Shown: positions 44,622 to 54,955 of the stretch, piece by piece | Layout of the letters: the number at the start of each line of letters is the position of its first letter | Numbering within the stretch: the first letter of the stretch is position 1 | From: Eublepharis macularius | Lineage: Eukaryota; Chordata; Lepidosauria; Squamata; Eublepharidae | Length of the DNA: 64,000 bases | Reading direction: 5' to 3' | NCBI RefSeq assembly: GCF_028583425.1 | Contig: NC_072790.1 | Location: forward strand, 159,954,397 to 160,018,396 | Program-made: the position numbers and the translations under genes | The notes under the pieces: model-generated | The model's database searches: none | Told to the model about the DNA's origin: nothing | The model's input: only the letters and a program-made list of their open reading frames with translations

Positions 44622-45484
44622 TTATCTTGAAATGTAGCAGGTTGGAATTCTAAAATCCAAACACCAGAGGTGTAATACTGTAAAAAAAAATCAAATTATA
44701 TTGCTCCAGGAAACATGGTCAACTAACAAAACCTGTTTAACAGGTAATGCAGTTTTTTTAGTTAAAGCTCAATCAGGTAACAATGGTGGGCAGCCTAAAG
44801 TGGGTCTGGTCTGTTTAATTCCTAACACAATACAATGTATCTCAATAGAGGAGAAGGAACCTTCTTCATTGGCCCTAGCTGTGTATATAAAATTTAGCAA
44901 TGATTCCCTCATATTAATATCAGTTTATTTACCATCTGTCAGAGATAAAAACACCCTTTTGAGTAATTGGAGGAAGCTAAGGGGCTTAGTCAGAAAATTA
45001 GTAACATCTCATCCCAATGCTAAGGTGCTAATTGTTGGTGATTTTAATGCAAGAATTGGACCTAATGATGAGCAATTACTGAAGGCTGGAGGGATGAATA
45101 GCTCTGAAATGGAAGAGATGGGATATTATTACAATTATGATGGGAGTCCCTGGGTATGAAGATCAACACAGTGGGGCTGACTTTGCTGAATTTTGTTATA
45201 AAAGAAAGATTGGTGAAATTGAATGGGCACAGGAACATAGACGGGGAGAATTTAAGTGCATTTCTTTAAGAGGAGCCAGTTTGATTGACTATTTTCTTGT
45301 TTCACCAGACTTGGTTCCTTGGGTGAACAGTTTGCAAGTAGAGGCCTTTTATGGTAGTGACCATTTGCCTTCGACCCTTACTATAAAGGGAGGTCTTGTT
45401 GAATCCTTGGTTTTAGAGCATGACATTCCGTTTTCCCAAGATTATGTGACAATGAGACCCGTTTGCTGGTCTCTGTCAGTGTAA
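44622..45484 (+). pseudogene. LINE endonuclease domain
   Basis: Two overlapping frames (44701-45159 and 45137-45484) carry LLQETWS, ILISVYLPSVRDKN, VLIVGDFNARIGPND and FYGSDHLPST. These are the QETW, GDFN and SDH signatures of APE-type LINE endonucleases. A one-base shift near 45140 separates GDFN from SDH. The enzyme nicks target DNA during retrotransposition. Confidence 0.75.
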
Positions 45485-46298
45485 ATAAAAATTATTGCCT
45501 TTATGTCCTCTCTTAGTTGTAAAAGTCTTATAGAAGAGCTATATAAAACTCAGGGTATGAAAACCTCTATAGAAATATTGGTAAAACTACTGAATTCTTT
45601 AAAACCTGCCTTTTCTAAAATTTCCCACTCAGCTAAGAGTTTAAATTTTCATAACAATTGCTCTGATAATGAATGTAGGCATTTGAAAAAGCTTATTCAC
45701 AATCAACATAGGACGTTTAGAGGGTTTTATGACCTGCAGGCCTTTGATGCATTACTTCTCTTAAAGCATGATTTTAGGTCCATGATTTGGATTAAAAAAT
45801 GTAAAGCACTGTTAGGAAGGTGGAACTCATTTATTGCTGTCTCTAGGAGTAATGACTCTAAGGAATTTTGGTCATTGGTAATATCGGTGTTTAGTACTAA
45901 AATAACAGCTCCCTTCTATATTCCTGCCAAAGACTAGAAACTTCATTTTTCTAATCTTTATTCTTCATCAGCACCTGTTAATCATATGGAAGAAAATCTA
46001 GAGCGATTGCCTCCATGGCCTAAGGTTTTGCCAGCAGAAATCAAAGAACTCCTTGGCAAAATGAAAACAAGAAAGTGCCTGGTCCAGGTTTGATCCCTAT
46101 TGAGCTGTACCTGCATAACATTACTTGATGCAGCTCTATTCTGGCTCCAGTTTGCTCAGTGATAAATTAAACAAGTTATTATTGTCCCTATACATAAAAA
46201 AATGATAGAGCAAATCTCACCAATTATCATCCAATTAGCCTTTTGTCTTCATTAGGAAAACTTTATGCTTCCTTGTTATTACAAAGTCATTATATTGG

Positions 46299-46488
46299 GT
46301 GACTTCTGAAAAGATTCTAGGCTCTGAGCAAGCAGGCTCTGTTACTGGAAAGTCTACAATAGACCATTGTTTAGTTTTAAATCATCCAGCCAGGAAATAT
46401 ACATCAGCACCAAGAAGTAAACTATATGTGGCTGTTATGGACCACCAGGTAGCCTTTGATTCAATTCCAAGAGATCGTCTATGGGACA
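46299..46488 (+). pseudogene. LINE reverse transcriptase N-terminal part
   Basis: EQAGSVTGKSTIDHC and LYVAVMDHQVAFDSIPRDRL correspond to RT motifs 2a and A; A normally reads DxxxAFD, and the first D is kept. The catalytic YADD block is absent because the DIRS element interrupts here. Confidence 0.7.
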
Positions 46489-46806
46489 AAACAGAGTTGC
46501 GCTTACCGTAACTGCTGTTCATTGACATCTTCTGTGCAGGCACACATGGGACTGTGCACGCACAGGCCTGTCGACCGGAATTATTTTTCTCGTAAAACGT
46601 CCACTAGGGGGCGCTCGTCTGCCGAATGCGCCTGCACGGCCTTTCCCTCCGAACATGACATCTGGCGATGGTGCCCCCTCACCCTCAGTTTCTCCTGTGC
46701 TGCCGACACTTCCACATCTGGAAGAACACAGTGGGGCAGGAGGGAAGGTTTGTGTGCCTGCACAGAAGACATCAATAAACAGCAGTTATGGTAAGTGCAA
46801 CTCTGT
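46489..46806. repeat. DIRS terminal inverted-repeat region
   Basis: CAGAGTTGCGCTTACCGTAA, CTGCTGTTCATTGA and CTTCTGTGCAGGCACAC (46489-46545) are inverted at 46752-46806 (GTGTGCCTGCACAGAAG to GGTAAGTGCAACTCTG). A direct partial copy follows (CGTCTTCTGTGCAGTCCCAC, 46819-46840). This fits the ITR/internal complementary region of DIRS. Confidence 0.7.
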
Positions 46807-46909
46807 TTTCATTGTTCGTCTTCTGTGCAGTCCCACATGGGAGACTCACGAGTCGCTTACCTTCTGGAGGTGGGTGTATTTCTCATTGAAAAAGAGATTG
46901 GAGAACAGC

Positions 46910-47101
46910 TTACCCACCCGAAGGCTCCTTCCTCTCCATAACATCCATCACATAATGCTTAATGAATGTCTCCGAAGAAGACCACGTAGTGGCTTTGCAG
47001 ATGTCACACAGTGGAATCCCCCTCAGAAATGCAGCCGAAGATGCCTGGGCCCTCGTGGAATGGGCCTTGATCTCCAGGGGGCAAAGTAAGTTAGCATGCA
47101 A
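46910..47101 (-). pseudogene. DIRS tyrosine recombinase, C-terminal part
   Basis: KAHSTRAQASSAAFLRG holds the HxxR box of tyrosine recombinases, and SSSETFIKHYVMDV supplies the catalytic tyrosine. Only the last about 55 residues are present. Confidence 0.8.
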
Positions 47102-47111
47102 ATAACAAGTC

Positions 47112-49025
47112 TTTGTGTTATAAAATTTTTATTGGATGGGTTAACATACAATCAAATTAAAAGCAACTACATTTCTTTTCAGTTCCCATAGGTATATGTT
47201 CCCCACCCCCTCCCCTCCCCCTTTTCAATATTGACTTCCAACAGCACTCCAACCCCCCGTTCTCTGATCATATTTCTGCACTATAATAACTAGTCTGTTA
47301 CTACTGATAAAGATCTAAACTGTATCTTGTCTTATTTAATATACTTCAAAAGACCACAATTGTCCTTTAACATCCCATTTTCTTTCTAGGTATTTTCTCA
47401 GTTTCTTCCAATCTTCGAAAAATCCCTTTGGATCTTGATCTCTCAGTTTTCTCGTTAATTTGTCCATTTCAGCCATGTACAACAGTTTTTGTATCCATTC
47501 AATTACAGGGGTTTCTTCTCTCTTCCATTATTGTGCATATAATATTCTTGCCGTTGTTATCATATAGTACATTAATATCCTATCATTTCTATTAACATCT
47601 TCCAAGTGTAAAGATAATAGCAACATTTCTGGATTTTTAACAACATTATACTGGAGTATTAAAGACATCTCAACACATATTCTAACCCAAAAGTCTCTAG
47701 CCTTGCCGCAGGTCCACCACATATGAAATAGAGAACCTTCATGCTCCTTACATTTCCAACACTTATTAGACAGCTGTTTATTAGCTATGGCTAATTTTTT
47801 CGGTGTTAAATACCATCTATATAACATTTTATAGCCATTCTCTTTAATACTGGTACATATTGAGATTTTTAAGGTATTTTTCCACAATTGCTCCCATGCC
47901 TCCATCGTTATTTCATTATTACAGTTTATCGCCCACTTTATCATTTAAACCTTGACTGTCTCGTCTTCTGTAAACCACTTTAATAACAGTTTATACATTT
48001 TAGGGATTGCTTTATTATTATCCCCTAACAGAAGTTCTTCTAATTCTGAGTTTTTAATTCTAAAACCTGTCTTCCTTTGATCTGAGTCAAATAAATCCTT
48101 GATCTGTCGATATTGTAGCCAGCCGTATTTGAATGGCAATTCCTCATTTGGTTTGAGTTTTACCTCCTTGTCTTCCATTTTTGTCAATTCTTTAAGGGTA
48201 AGCCATTCTTTCCCTTTGTATTCCAAGTTAGGGTTAATCACTTCCGCTGGTACAATCCACAATGGCTTCTCCTGATCAATGAACTTTTTATATTTTAGCC
48301 AGGTTAAAAACAAATTTCTTCTCAAATAGTGGTGTTGGAACATTGCGTCCATTTTGTGTTTATCATATCACAAATATGCATGCCATCCAAAAAGTTTGTT
48401 GTAGCCTTCCAATATTACCAGTTTATGATTGGATAAAGACACCCATTCTTTTAACCATACTAGACATATTGCCTCGTGATATAGTTGAAGATCAGGTAAC
48501 TGCATTCCACCTCTTTCCTTAGCATCACAAAGTACTTTCATTTTTACTCTAGGTTTCTTTCCTCCCCACACAAATTCCGATATTTTTCTCTGCCATTTTT
48601 CAAATTGTTTTTTGTCTTTAACAATTGGTATCGTTTGCATTAGGAACATAATTCTAGGCAACACATTCATTTTAACTGTGGCAATCCGACCTAGTCACGA
48701 TAAGTTTAATTTGTTCCATTTTAACATATCCCTTTCAATTTGTGTCCAGAGCTTTTCATAGTTATTTTTGAATAAATCAATATTTTTAGCTGTCAATTCT
48801 ATTCCCAAATATTGGGTTTTATGTACCACTTCACATTCTGCTACTTCCCTCAATTCTTGTTGCTTCTTCTGTGTTATGTTTTTGGTTATTATTTTAGACT
48901 TCTTTTTATTTATATAAAAGCCTGCCAAGTCTCCAAATTCTTTCATTTTGTAAAGCAAGACATAACAAAATTGCAGGTGTTGCATCGGCAATTGCATTGT
49001 CTCCACAGCAATTGAAAGAGATGGG
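47112..49025 (-). mobile_element. L1 LINE, 5'-truncated, inside DIRS
   Basis: Minus-strand frames 48695-49147, 48368-48670, 47945-48352 and 47528-47944 are successive parts of L1 ORF2. They include KEFGDLAGFYINKKKS, YLGIELTAK, LPRIMFLMQTIPI, LPDLQLYHEAICLVW, YRWYLTPKKLAI and CWKCKEHEGSLFHMWW. The 3' UTR and A-rich end are at 47112-47520. The RT catalytic motif is lost at the truncated 5' end. Confidence 0.85.
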
Positions 49026-49029
49026 TTTA

Positions 49030-50100
49030 TTCTGTAAGGCTTTTTCCAATTGTAACACAGAATGTTGTGTATGTGGTGGTTTGTGCATGTAAAAAGATGT
49101 ATGTGGGCTGTACCAGTAGAGCTATTAAAGTTTGAATCCAGGAGCATCGCTCAAGATTACGGTGTGGAGTGGAGGATGCCCCGCTGGTGTCACATTTCCT
49201 GGAGAAAAAACATACAGACCATGATTTTCTCTATTCGGTGCTGCATGTCAGCAAATTTAAGGATGCTGCTTTTGCTCATAGAGACTTGAGAAGAAAGGAG
49301 GAATGGTGGATTCATAGACTTCGGACCTTGGAACCAGGTGGACTCAACATTGACTGTGATTTGACAGCTTTTCTATGAGGACTGTTACCAGGACTCTGTT
49401 TCTTTAAGGAATCTTGGAATGACTTGCATTTAAGTAAATGACTTGTGTTTGACTGTGCCTTTGCCATTGAGCAAGCTGCCAGCATGCATGAATCTTGACT
49501 GTGACTTTCCTTGAGGTTGTAAGTATTCTTTAGTGTAATTTATGCTTAATGTGCTTTATTGCTGTATTATATAGCTAAATGTGTATTATTTATTACAGCT
49601 GTAACTGCCAGGAAGAAGGGGATGCCTGAAACGGGATTCCTTGCTAGCTAACCCGTTGCGGTTACACCTGATTGTATTTTCAAATACAGTCACTGGCTTT
49701 TTGCCATGCAAAATGCTGTATATGAATTTTGATATATAAGCTTGTATAGCTACTGAACATTTGTGGTCAAACCTGATTGTATGTTCAAATATTTATTGGT
49801 TAGTCACTTGGTGTTTGCCATGCAAAATGCTGTATATGTATTTTGATTTGTAAGCTTGTATAGCTACTGTAAATTTCTGTCCATTTACTCTGTGGTTACT
49901 CAAGGTGACTTTGTGGGGTGTGCAAGCATTGATTTTGCATATTGCAGCTGTATTTCACTCCCACAGGGCACTTGTTAGCAATTTGTGCCAGCTTTTGACC
50001 ACTTAGAGTTTATTTTATATTCTATTAACTTTCTTATAAAGTAACTTTTGCATTATTTCTTTGGATTTGTTTTTCATTTTGCTTTAGTTAGTTGGTCACG
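49030..50100 (+). mobile_element. Penelope-like element, lineage D, 3' part
   Basis: Coding 49050-49378 reads QNVVYVVVCACKKMYVGCTSRAIKV, with one stop before IQEHRSRLRCG (shown here only as landmarks), then VSHFLEKKHTDHDF and the C-terminus EEWWIHRLRTLEPGGLN. A terminal-repeat-like region follows, with a 105-bp tandem duplication (49666-49770 and 49771-49880). Confidence 0.8.
49607..49635 (+). ncRNA. GAAGA-hairpin-GAAAC motif, PLE lineage D
   Basis: GCC, AGGAAGA, A, GGG-GAUG-CCU hairpin, GAAAC, GGG: same plan as lineage B with a different hairpin sequence. CU of CUGA and the GUC are missing, so ribozyme activity is unlikely. Confidence 0.35.
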
Positions 50101-50101
50101 G

Positions 50102-50302
50102 CTACTGTTTCTTTCCTGAATTAGAAAGACCATCATCTTTTAGTGACAATAGGAACTCAAATATAGTTGCCAACTGGCAATCCCAAACATTTAACCCCCT
50201 AAGGGCCACCCAAGACTCAAAATGCCTCCATTTTGCCAAGTATGATCTCCGAGTAGTGTCCCTCCTGGCATTAAGCAGGATCTCAGTCACTCTTTCTGAC
50301 AT
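50102..50302 (-). pseudogene. DIRS tyrosine recombinase, N-terminal part
   Basis: ILLNARRDTTRRSYLAKWRH and FEFLLSLKDDGLSNS are the SAM-like core-binding start typical of DIRS recombinases. The frame stops where PLE sequence begins. Confidence 0.75.
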
Positions 50303-50390
50303 TCCTTCCTACCTAGAATATGCCAAGCCGTTAGGTTCAGTCTGGGTAGGTTGTGATACCAAATTCCCCTGTCCGACAGAAGGTCTGGAT

Positions 50391-51344
50391 TCAGTTCGAA
50401 TCAATAAAATGACCCTTGCAATAGCTGCATGACATGCTGGAACCACGGTGTCTGGGCCAAAAAGGTGTCACTAGAATCACATGGGATCCATCCTGCTGAA
50501 TTTTGCTGATCGTTTTGGAGACCAACGGGAACAGGGTAAATGCATAAAACAGATGTCCTCTCCAAACAATCTGAAAAGCGTCCCCTAGGGAATGGAGACC
50601 TATGCCCCCTCTGAAACAGAACTGTGGGGCCTTCTTGTTGCTTTCCAAAGCAAAGAGGTCTACTTCGGGAAACCCCCACATTGCAAACACACTGTTCAGG
50701 TAAGTGTCTGCTACAGTCCGCTCGTAGTTGTCGGACACCATGTGACTCAGCCTGTCCGACACTACGTTTGTGGTACTGGGGATGTGTACTGCTTGCATGT
50801 GGATGTGTCTGTCCAGTGCCCACTCCCAAATCCGCATTGCTTCTTTGCAGAGATCTCTGGAAGTGGTGTCTCCTTGCTTGTTCAAATAGAACATCGCCAT
50901 ACTGTTGTCTGTGAGAACCTGGACCGATTTCTGGTGCAACATATCTGCAAAGGTGATAAGGGCGTAACGAACGGCCTTTAACTCTAAAAGGTTAATATGA
51001 CAGTTGCTTTGGTGATCTGTCCAGGTCCCATGAGCCTTAAGGACCCCACACTGGGTACCCCATCCAATCGTGGATGCATCAGTAGAAACAGAAATTTCAG
51101 GCTGGATTGGGCCAAATGCTATACCCTTAAGCAGATTAACTTCACTAAGCCACCATCCCAAAGAGCAACTAACACCCCTAGGAATTGAGTAATTCTTACT
51201 TTGGGAAGAGGTCCCAAAATCATGGATGGACAAAAACCATAGCTGGAGGGTACACATATAAGCATGCCATAGGGGGTAACTGCTGTAGCAGAGGCCATGA
51301 GCCCCAATAACCTCTGAATAGCTGATGCAGACTGAAATCTGCAC
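50391..51344 (-). pseudogene. DIRS RNase H and linker domain
   Basis: VSTDASTIGWGTQCG, NLLELKAVRYALITF and VLTDNSMAMFYLNKQ are the RNase H D-E-D blocks of DIRS elements, and VVSDRLSH supplies the last D. The start of the listed frame (51344-51150) is out of register with RT, so a frameshift separates them. Confidence 0.8.
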
Positions 51345-51394
51345 CTCATAAAGAGGGCTACCATCCTACTGATCCTTCGCACCCGATCACTAGG

Positions 51395-52200
51395 TTAAAA
51401 TCCCTTGTTTAAAATACCATCCAGTACCATGCCTATAAAGAGAATTTTTCTAGAGGGAAGAAGGGCTGATTTCTTAAAATGTACCAGGAGCCCCAAGTGA
51501 GAACAAGTAAGTACCACCTTCCCGACCTGCTCCTGGAGGGCATCAGCTGAGGGTGCTGCCAATAACCAGTCGTCCAAGTACGGGCATATTGTACATCCGT
51601 GCTCCCTAAGAAAAGCCACGACAGTGGCCATACATTTTGTAAATACTCGAGGAGCAGTAGACAAACCAAAAGGCAATACCTGGTATTGAAATTTTTTATC
51701 CTTACAGGTAAACCTAAGGAATTTTCTATGATCAGGGTGTATAGAAATATGGAAGTACGCGTCCTTGAGGTCTAAGACAGCAAACCACATGCCATCAGGC
51801 ATTAACTGTAGCACTGTATTGAGTGTGAGCATTCTAAACTTTTTGACTCTAACAAACTTGTTCAATTCCCTCAAATCTAAGATAGGCCAAACTCCTCCAT
51901 CCTTTTTCTCTACCAAAAACATCCTGGAGTAAAACCCCAAAGAGGATGTCTGTGGAGGGACCGGTTGAACAGCCCCTTTCTGTTGTAATGCCAGTACCTC
52001 TGCCTGTAATCTGTCAGAGGAGGTTTGGTGAGAAAAATCAGGCAGAGACAACTCAGGATAAGTTTCAAACTGAACTTTATAACCAACTGTGATGATGCTC
52101 AAAACCCAACTATCAGCTGTAATCTCGACCCATGCCAGAACAAAACTAGCTAGTCTGTCCCCAAAAATTACAGTCAGAACTGTTTTGGTTGAGAAGATTC
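51395..52200 (-). pseudogene. DIRS reverse transcriptase
   Basis: FLVEKKDGGVWPILDLRELN, LDLKDAYFHISIHPDHRKFL, VLPFGLSTAPRVFTK and the catalytic CPYLDDWLLAAPS are all present in one frame. Coding extends upstream of the first ATG at 52102 (RLASFVLAWVEIT). The 5' end and gag are mostly missing beyond about 52310. Confidence 0.9.
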
Positions 52201-52489
52201 TTTGGTAGCAGGACTCTGCTGGTTGAGGCGAGGTTGGTTATTGGACCTTGTAGGATCCATAGTGAGGATATGGGTGGTATCCTAGCTGTTCTGACACCAC
52301 TGCGCTGGCCCCGGCTCATAGTTGCAGCCAATCAGAGGCACTGGAGCTGAGCAACAGCAGTAGGGGATATAGGCTGCCCATAATACATGTTGGTGGGCTG
52401 CATGCAGCCCCTAAGTCTTATACTAAGTCTTATACTGGGCAACTCTGAATCAGAGGTTAGAAAAATCAATTAAAAGTTTACATATGTAT

Positions 52490-53110
52490 ATTTCATTCTG
52501 CACATTATGCATGCATATTACTCCCATTCTGCAGTGGCTACCTGTCACCACGCTCAGTTCAATGTTTTGGATATCACAAAGCCCTTCATATCTACGGAAC
52601 TGTCTCCCTATGTTCTGTCATGAGAGTTTCACTTATCTGAACAGGGTCTTCTGCAAGTGTCAGCCTGCAAATGGGCAAAATCAACAGCTGCCTATACATG
52701 CATGTTCTCAGTAGTGGCCCATACCTTATGGAATGGCCTACCTGAAGAAGTCAGGAAAGCTCCCATTGTCCTGGCATTTCACAAACTGTGCAAAACCAAA
52801 ATATCCAGGAGGACTTTTTTACACAGGTAATAAGGCTATGCTGTAAGGAAACTATTCGTAGATATGCTTTGATAAAGGGATAGGGACTGTAGACTATACT
52901 ACTGCATACTGTCCATTGATATAAGTATGCTTCTACTGAGTAGTTTCCACATAATTTAATATATCAAATCAAATTGCTTATTTTTTTCATTTCAGCGTTG
53001 TATCATGTCTTTTTGCTTGTTTTCAAATTTCTGCAATCGATACCCTATTGTGTTGTTTACTGAATATCCCAGCCATTGTTTGTGTTGATTTACACTGTCC
53101 ACCTTGAAAT
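52490..53110 (+). mobile_element. L2/CR1-type LINE 3' end
   Basis: LQWLPVTTLSSMF, SPSYLRNCLP and HTLWNGLPEEVRKAP (shifted frames) are the C-terminal landmarks of L2-like ORF2. A 3' UTR ending CACCTTGAAATAAATAAGTAA follows. Confidence 0.65.
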
Positions 53111-53124
53111 AAATAAGTAATGTT

Positions 53125-53140
53125 CACCACCACCACCACC
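53125..53140 (+). repeat. (CAC)n microsatellite
   Basis: Five consecutive CAC units. Confidence 0.9.
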
Positions 53141-54779
53141 ATGTAGTAATCACCATTGAACCTAGTGGAACTTACATCTGAGGAAACCTCCCTAAGAGCC
53201 AGTCTACAAGAAATTCAGAAGTTTGAAAGCTGGGGCATGGTCTTAGTTTTTCCCTCACATTCTAAATTAATTAGTCTGGAACTGTGAAAAAGATGAAAGG
53301 CACTTGGGGCCTTTCAAATGACACAAAAATCCCCATAATTTAAAGGTTGTTATTTTTCATGCAGTGGCCACAAGCAGTGGAATCAGTTAACAGTTTCATG
53401 ATCTTGGCCTTTGAAAAGGGATCTAAAGTTTTATTTTTTCCACACTTGCCTTTTCTTCCTATTGCTTTTAGTCAATTTTATTGGCAATGCTATAGTTACT
53501 CTTTCCCCACCCCCTTCCTCAGTATGATTGATAGTATTAGGTGGGAGCTTAACAGGTTAGACAGTTCTTTCAATCCCTGTAGGCATTACAATGCTTAACA
53601 TTTCTAAATCTAATCACCAGTTACAGCTGTTGTGAATTATCACTGTGTTCGGCTGAATACTTTTGAACTTTGCATAGAGATGTCACAAAGTAGGTATTTT
53701 AACCTGTTCTTTACAATTTTCACACTCCCTTTGCAGATAAACTCTGTCAAGAATCTACTTTATGTTTCTGATGGATTGGGTTGAATTGATGCCATAGAAG
53801 TTTAAACTACAACACACCTGTAAAGTGCCACAAGAGTCTTGTTTTGTTTCGTTTGTGCTGTTGCAATAGACTAACATAGATACCCCAATGGAATTGTTAT
53901 TTTCAGCTATTTCCCTATCTGTGTTGTTAATAGTTTAGTCAGTCTTAGACTATCAATTACTGCCAAAGAACTGCACAGGAACACAAAGGACCTGCTGAGT
54001 TGAGATGCCAAAGTCCATTAGCACAGCATCTGTCTGCTAGAGGAGCCAGTCAGCTGCTCACAGAAAGCCAATCAGTATCCTCTGCTATAGGCCTCAACTA
54101 CTGGTCAACCGAGGAAAGCTACCTCTCAACATGGAGGCCTCCATTTACTCATTATGAATATGAACTGATGAGATCTACCTTTCATTAATTTACCTATGAA
54201 AACCATAGAAAGTACTGGCAATCACCACATATTGCAACAATGAATTCTAAACATTTATAGTGCACTGTGTGAAGACATTCTTCCATTGGCAATATAGAAG
54301 TTTAGTATTTTACAAACTCTCAGTATTACAGGGAGAAAACGGTTGCTTCCCACTTTCTGCACAGTTGTGATGCTGCTGCAGTTTGGAAATGAGAATGTAA
54401 TCTTTTTAAAATGGAACAACCTATATACAGAATTCTGATGGTGGCTGCACCACATATTTATATTCATTTCAGTGATACTGGTAGTTTTATTTTCAATCCT
54501 TTTCCAAACATTTCCTAGCATGGAATTTACCCTTTTTCATCACTGTCACATTGAGCTGTTTTCAATAAGCTACCAAGCATGGTCTCAGTATGTCACACAC
54601 CTACTGTGATCATAGCACCCCTATATAATGTGTCTGGAAGAGTGGAGGAGGAGGGAAGCAACCTTCCACCTCCCCTAGTAGGGTTCATTTTTAAAAGTAA
54701 GTAACAGTAGCCTATAACCTTAGAAAATAGTTCTAAACAGCAGGGTCAAAGGGCTATGCAATGAAGGAAGTGGTGGAGG
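53141..54779. other. Non-coding; one short repeat scrap
   Basis: 53822-53888 (GTGCCACAAGAGTCTTG, GCAATAGACTAACATAGATACCC) is a fragment of the family folded at 16096-16273. Nothing else is recognised. Confidence 0.5.
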
Positions 54780-54955
54780 AGAATGCCCTCAAGCCATAGC
54801 TGATGTATGGCGACCCTGGCAGGATTTTCATAGCAAGAGACTAACAGAGGTGGTTTGCCATTGCCTACCTCTGCAACCCTTGTCTTCGTTGGAGTTCTCC
54901 CATCCAATTACCAACCAAAGCTGACCCTGCTTAGCTTCTGAGATCTGACAAGAAA
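54780..54955 (-). mobile_element. 5S rRNA-derived SINE
   Basis: On plus, CTGACCCTGCTTAGCTTCTGAGATCTGAC is the inverted core of 5S rRNA (GATCTCGGAAGCTAAGCAGGGTC), and CTCCCATCCAATTACCAACC corresponds to the inverted C-box region. The remaining body (GAGGTGGTTTGCCATTGCC) is SINE-specific. Confidence 0.8.

Larger units (their letters stand above)
43900..46488 (+). mobile_element. Ingi/Vingi-like LINE, 3' part cut off by DIRS
   Basis: The apurinic-type endonuclease starts near 44622 (WNVAGWNSKIQ) and RT begins near 46300 (AGSVTGKSTIDHC, AFDSIPRDRLWDK). The sequence stops at 46488, where the DIRS terminal repeat begins. 43900-44620 may be its 5' region and contains only weak frames. Family name is tentative. 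Confidence 0.65.
46489..52310 (-). mobile_element. DIRS-type tyrosine-recombinase retrotransposon, disrupted
   Basis: Minus-strand order is RT (51395-52200), RNase H-like (50391-51344), tyrosine recombinase N-terminus (50102-50302), [L1 and PLE], recombinase C-terminus (46910-47101), terminal palindrome (46489-46806). DIRS elements use a tyrosine recombinase instead of integrase and have no target duplications, and I see none here. The middle of the recombinase is missing. Confidence 0.85.
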
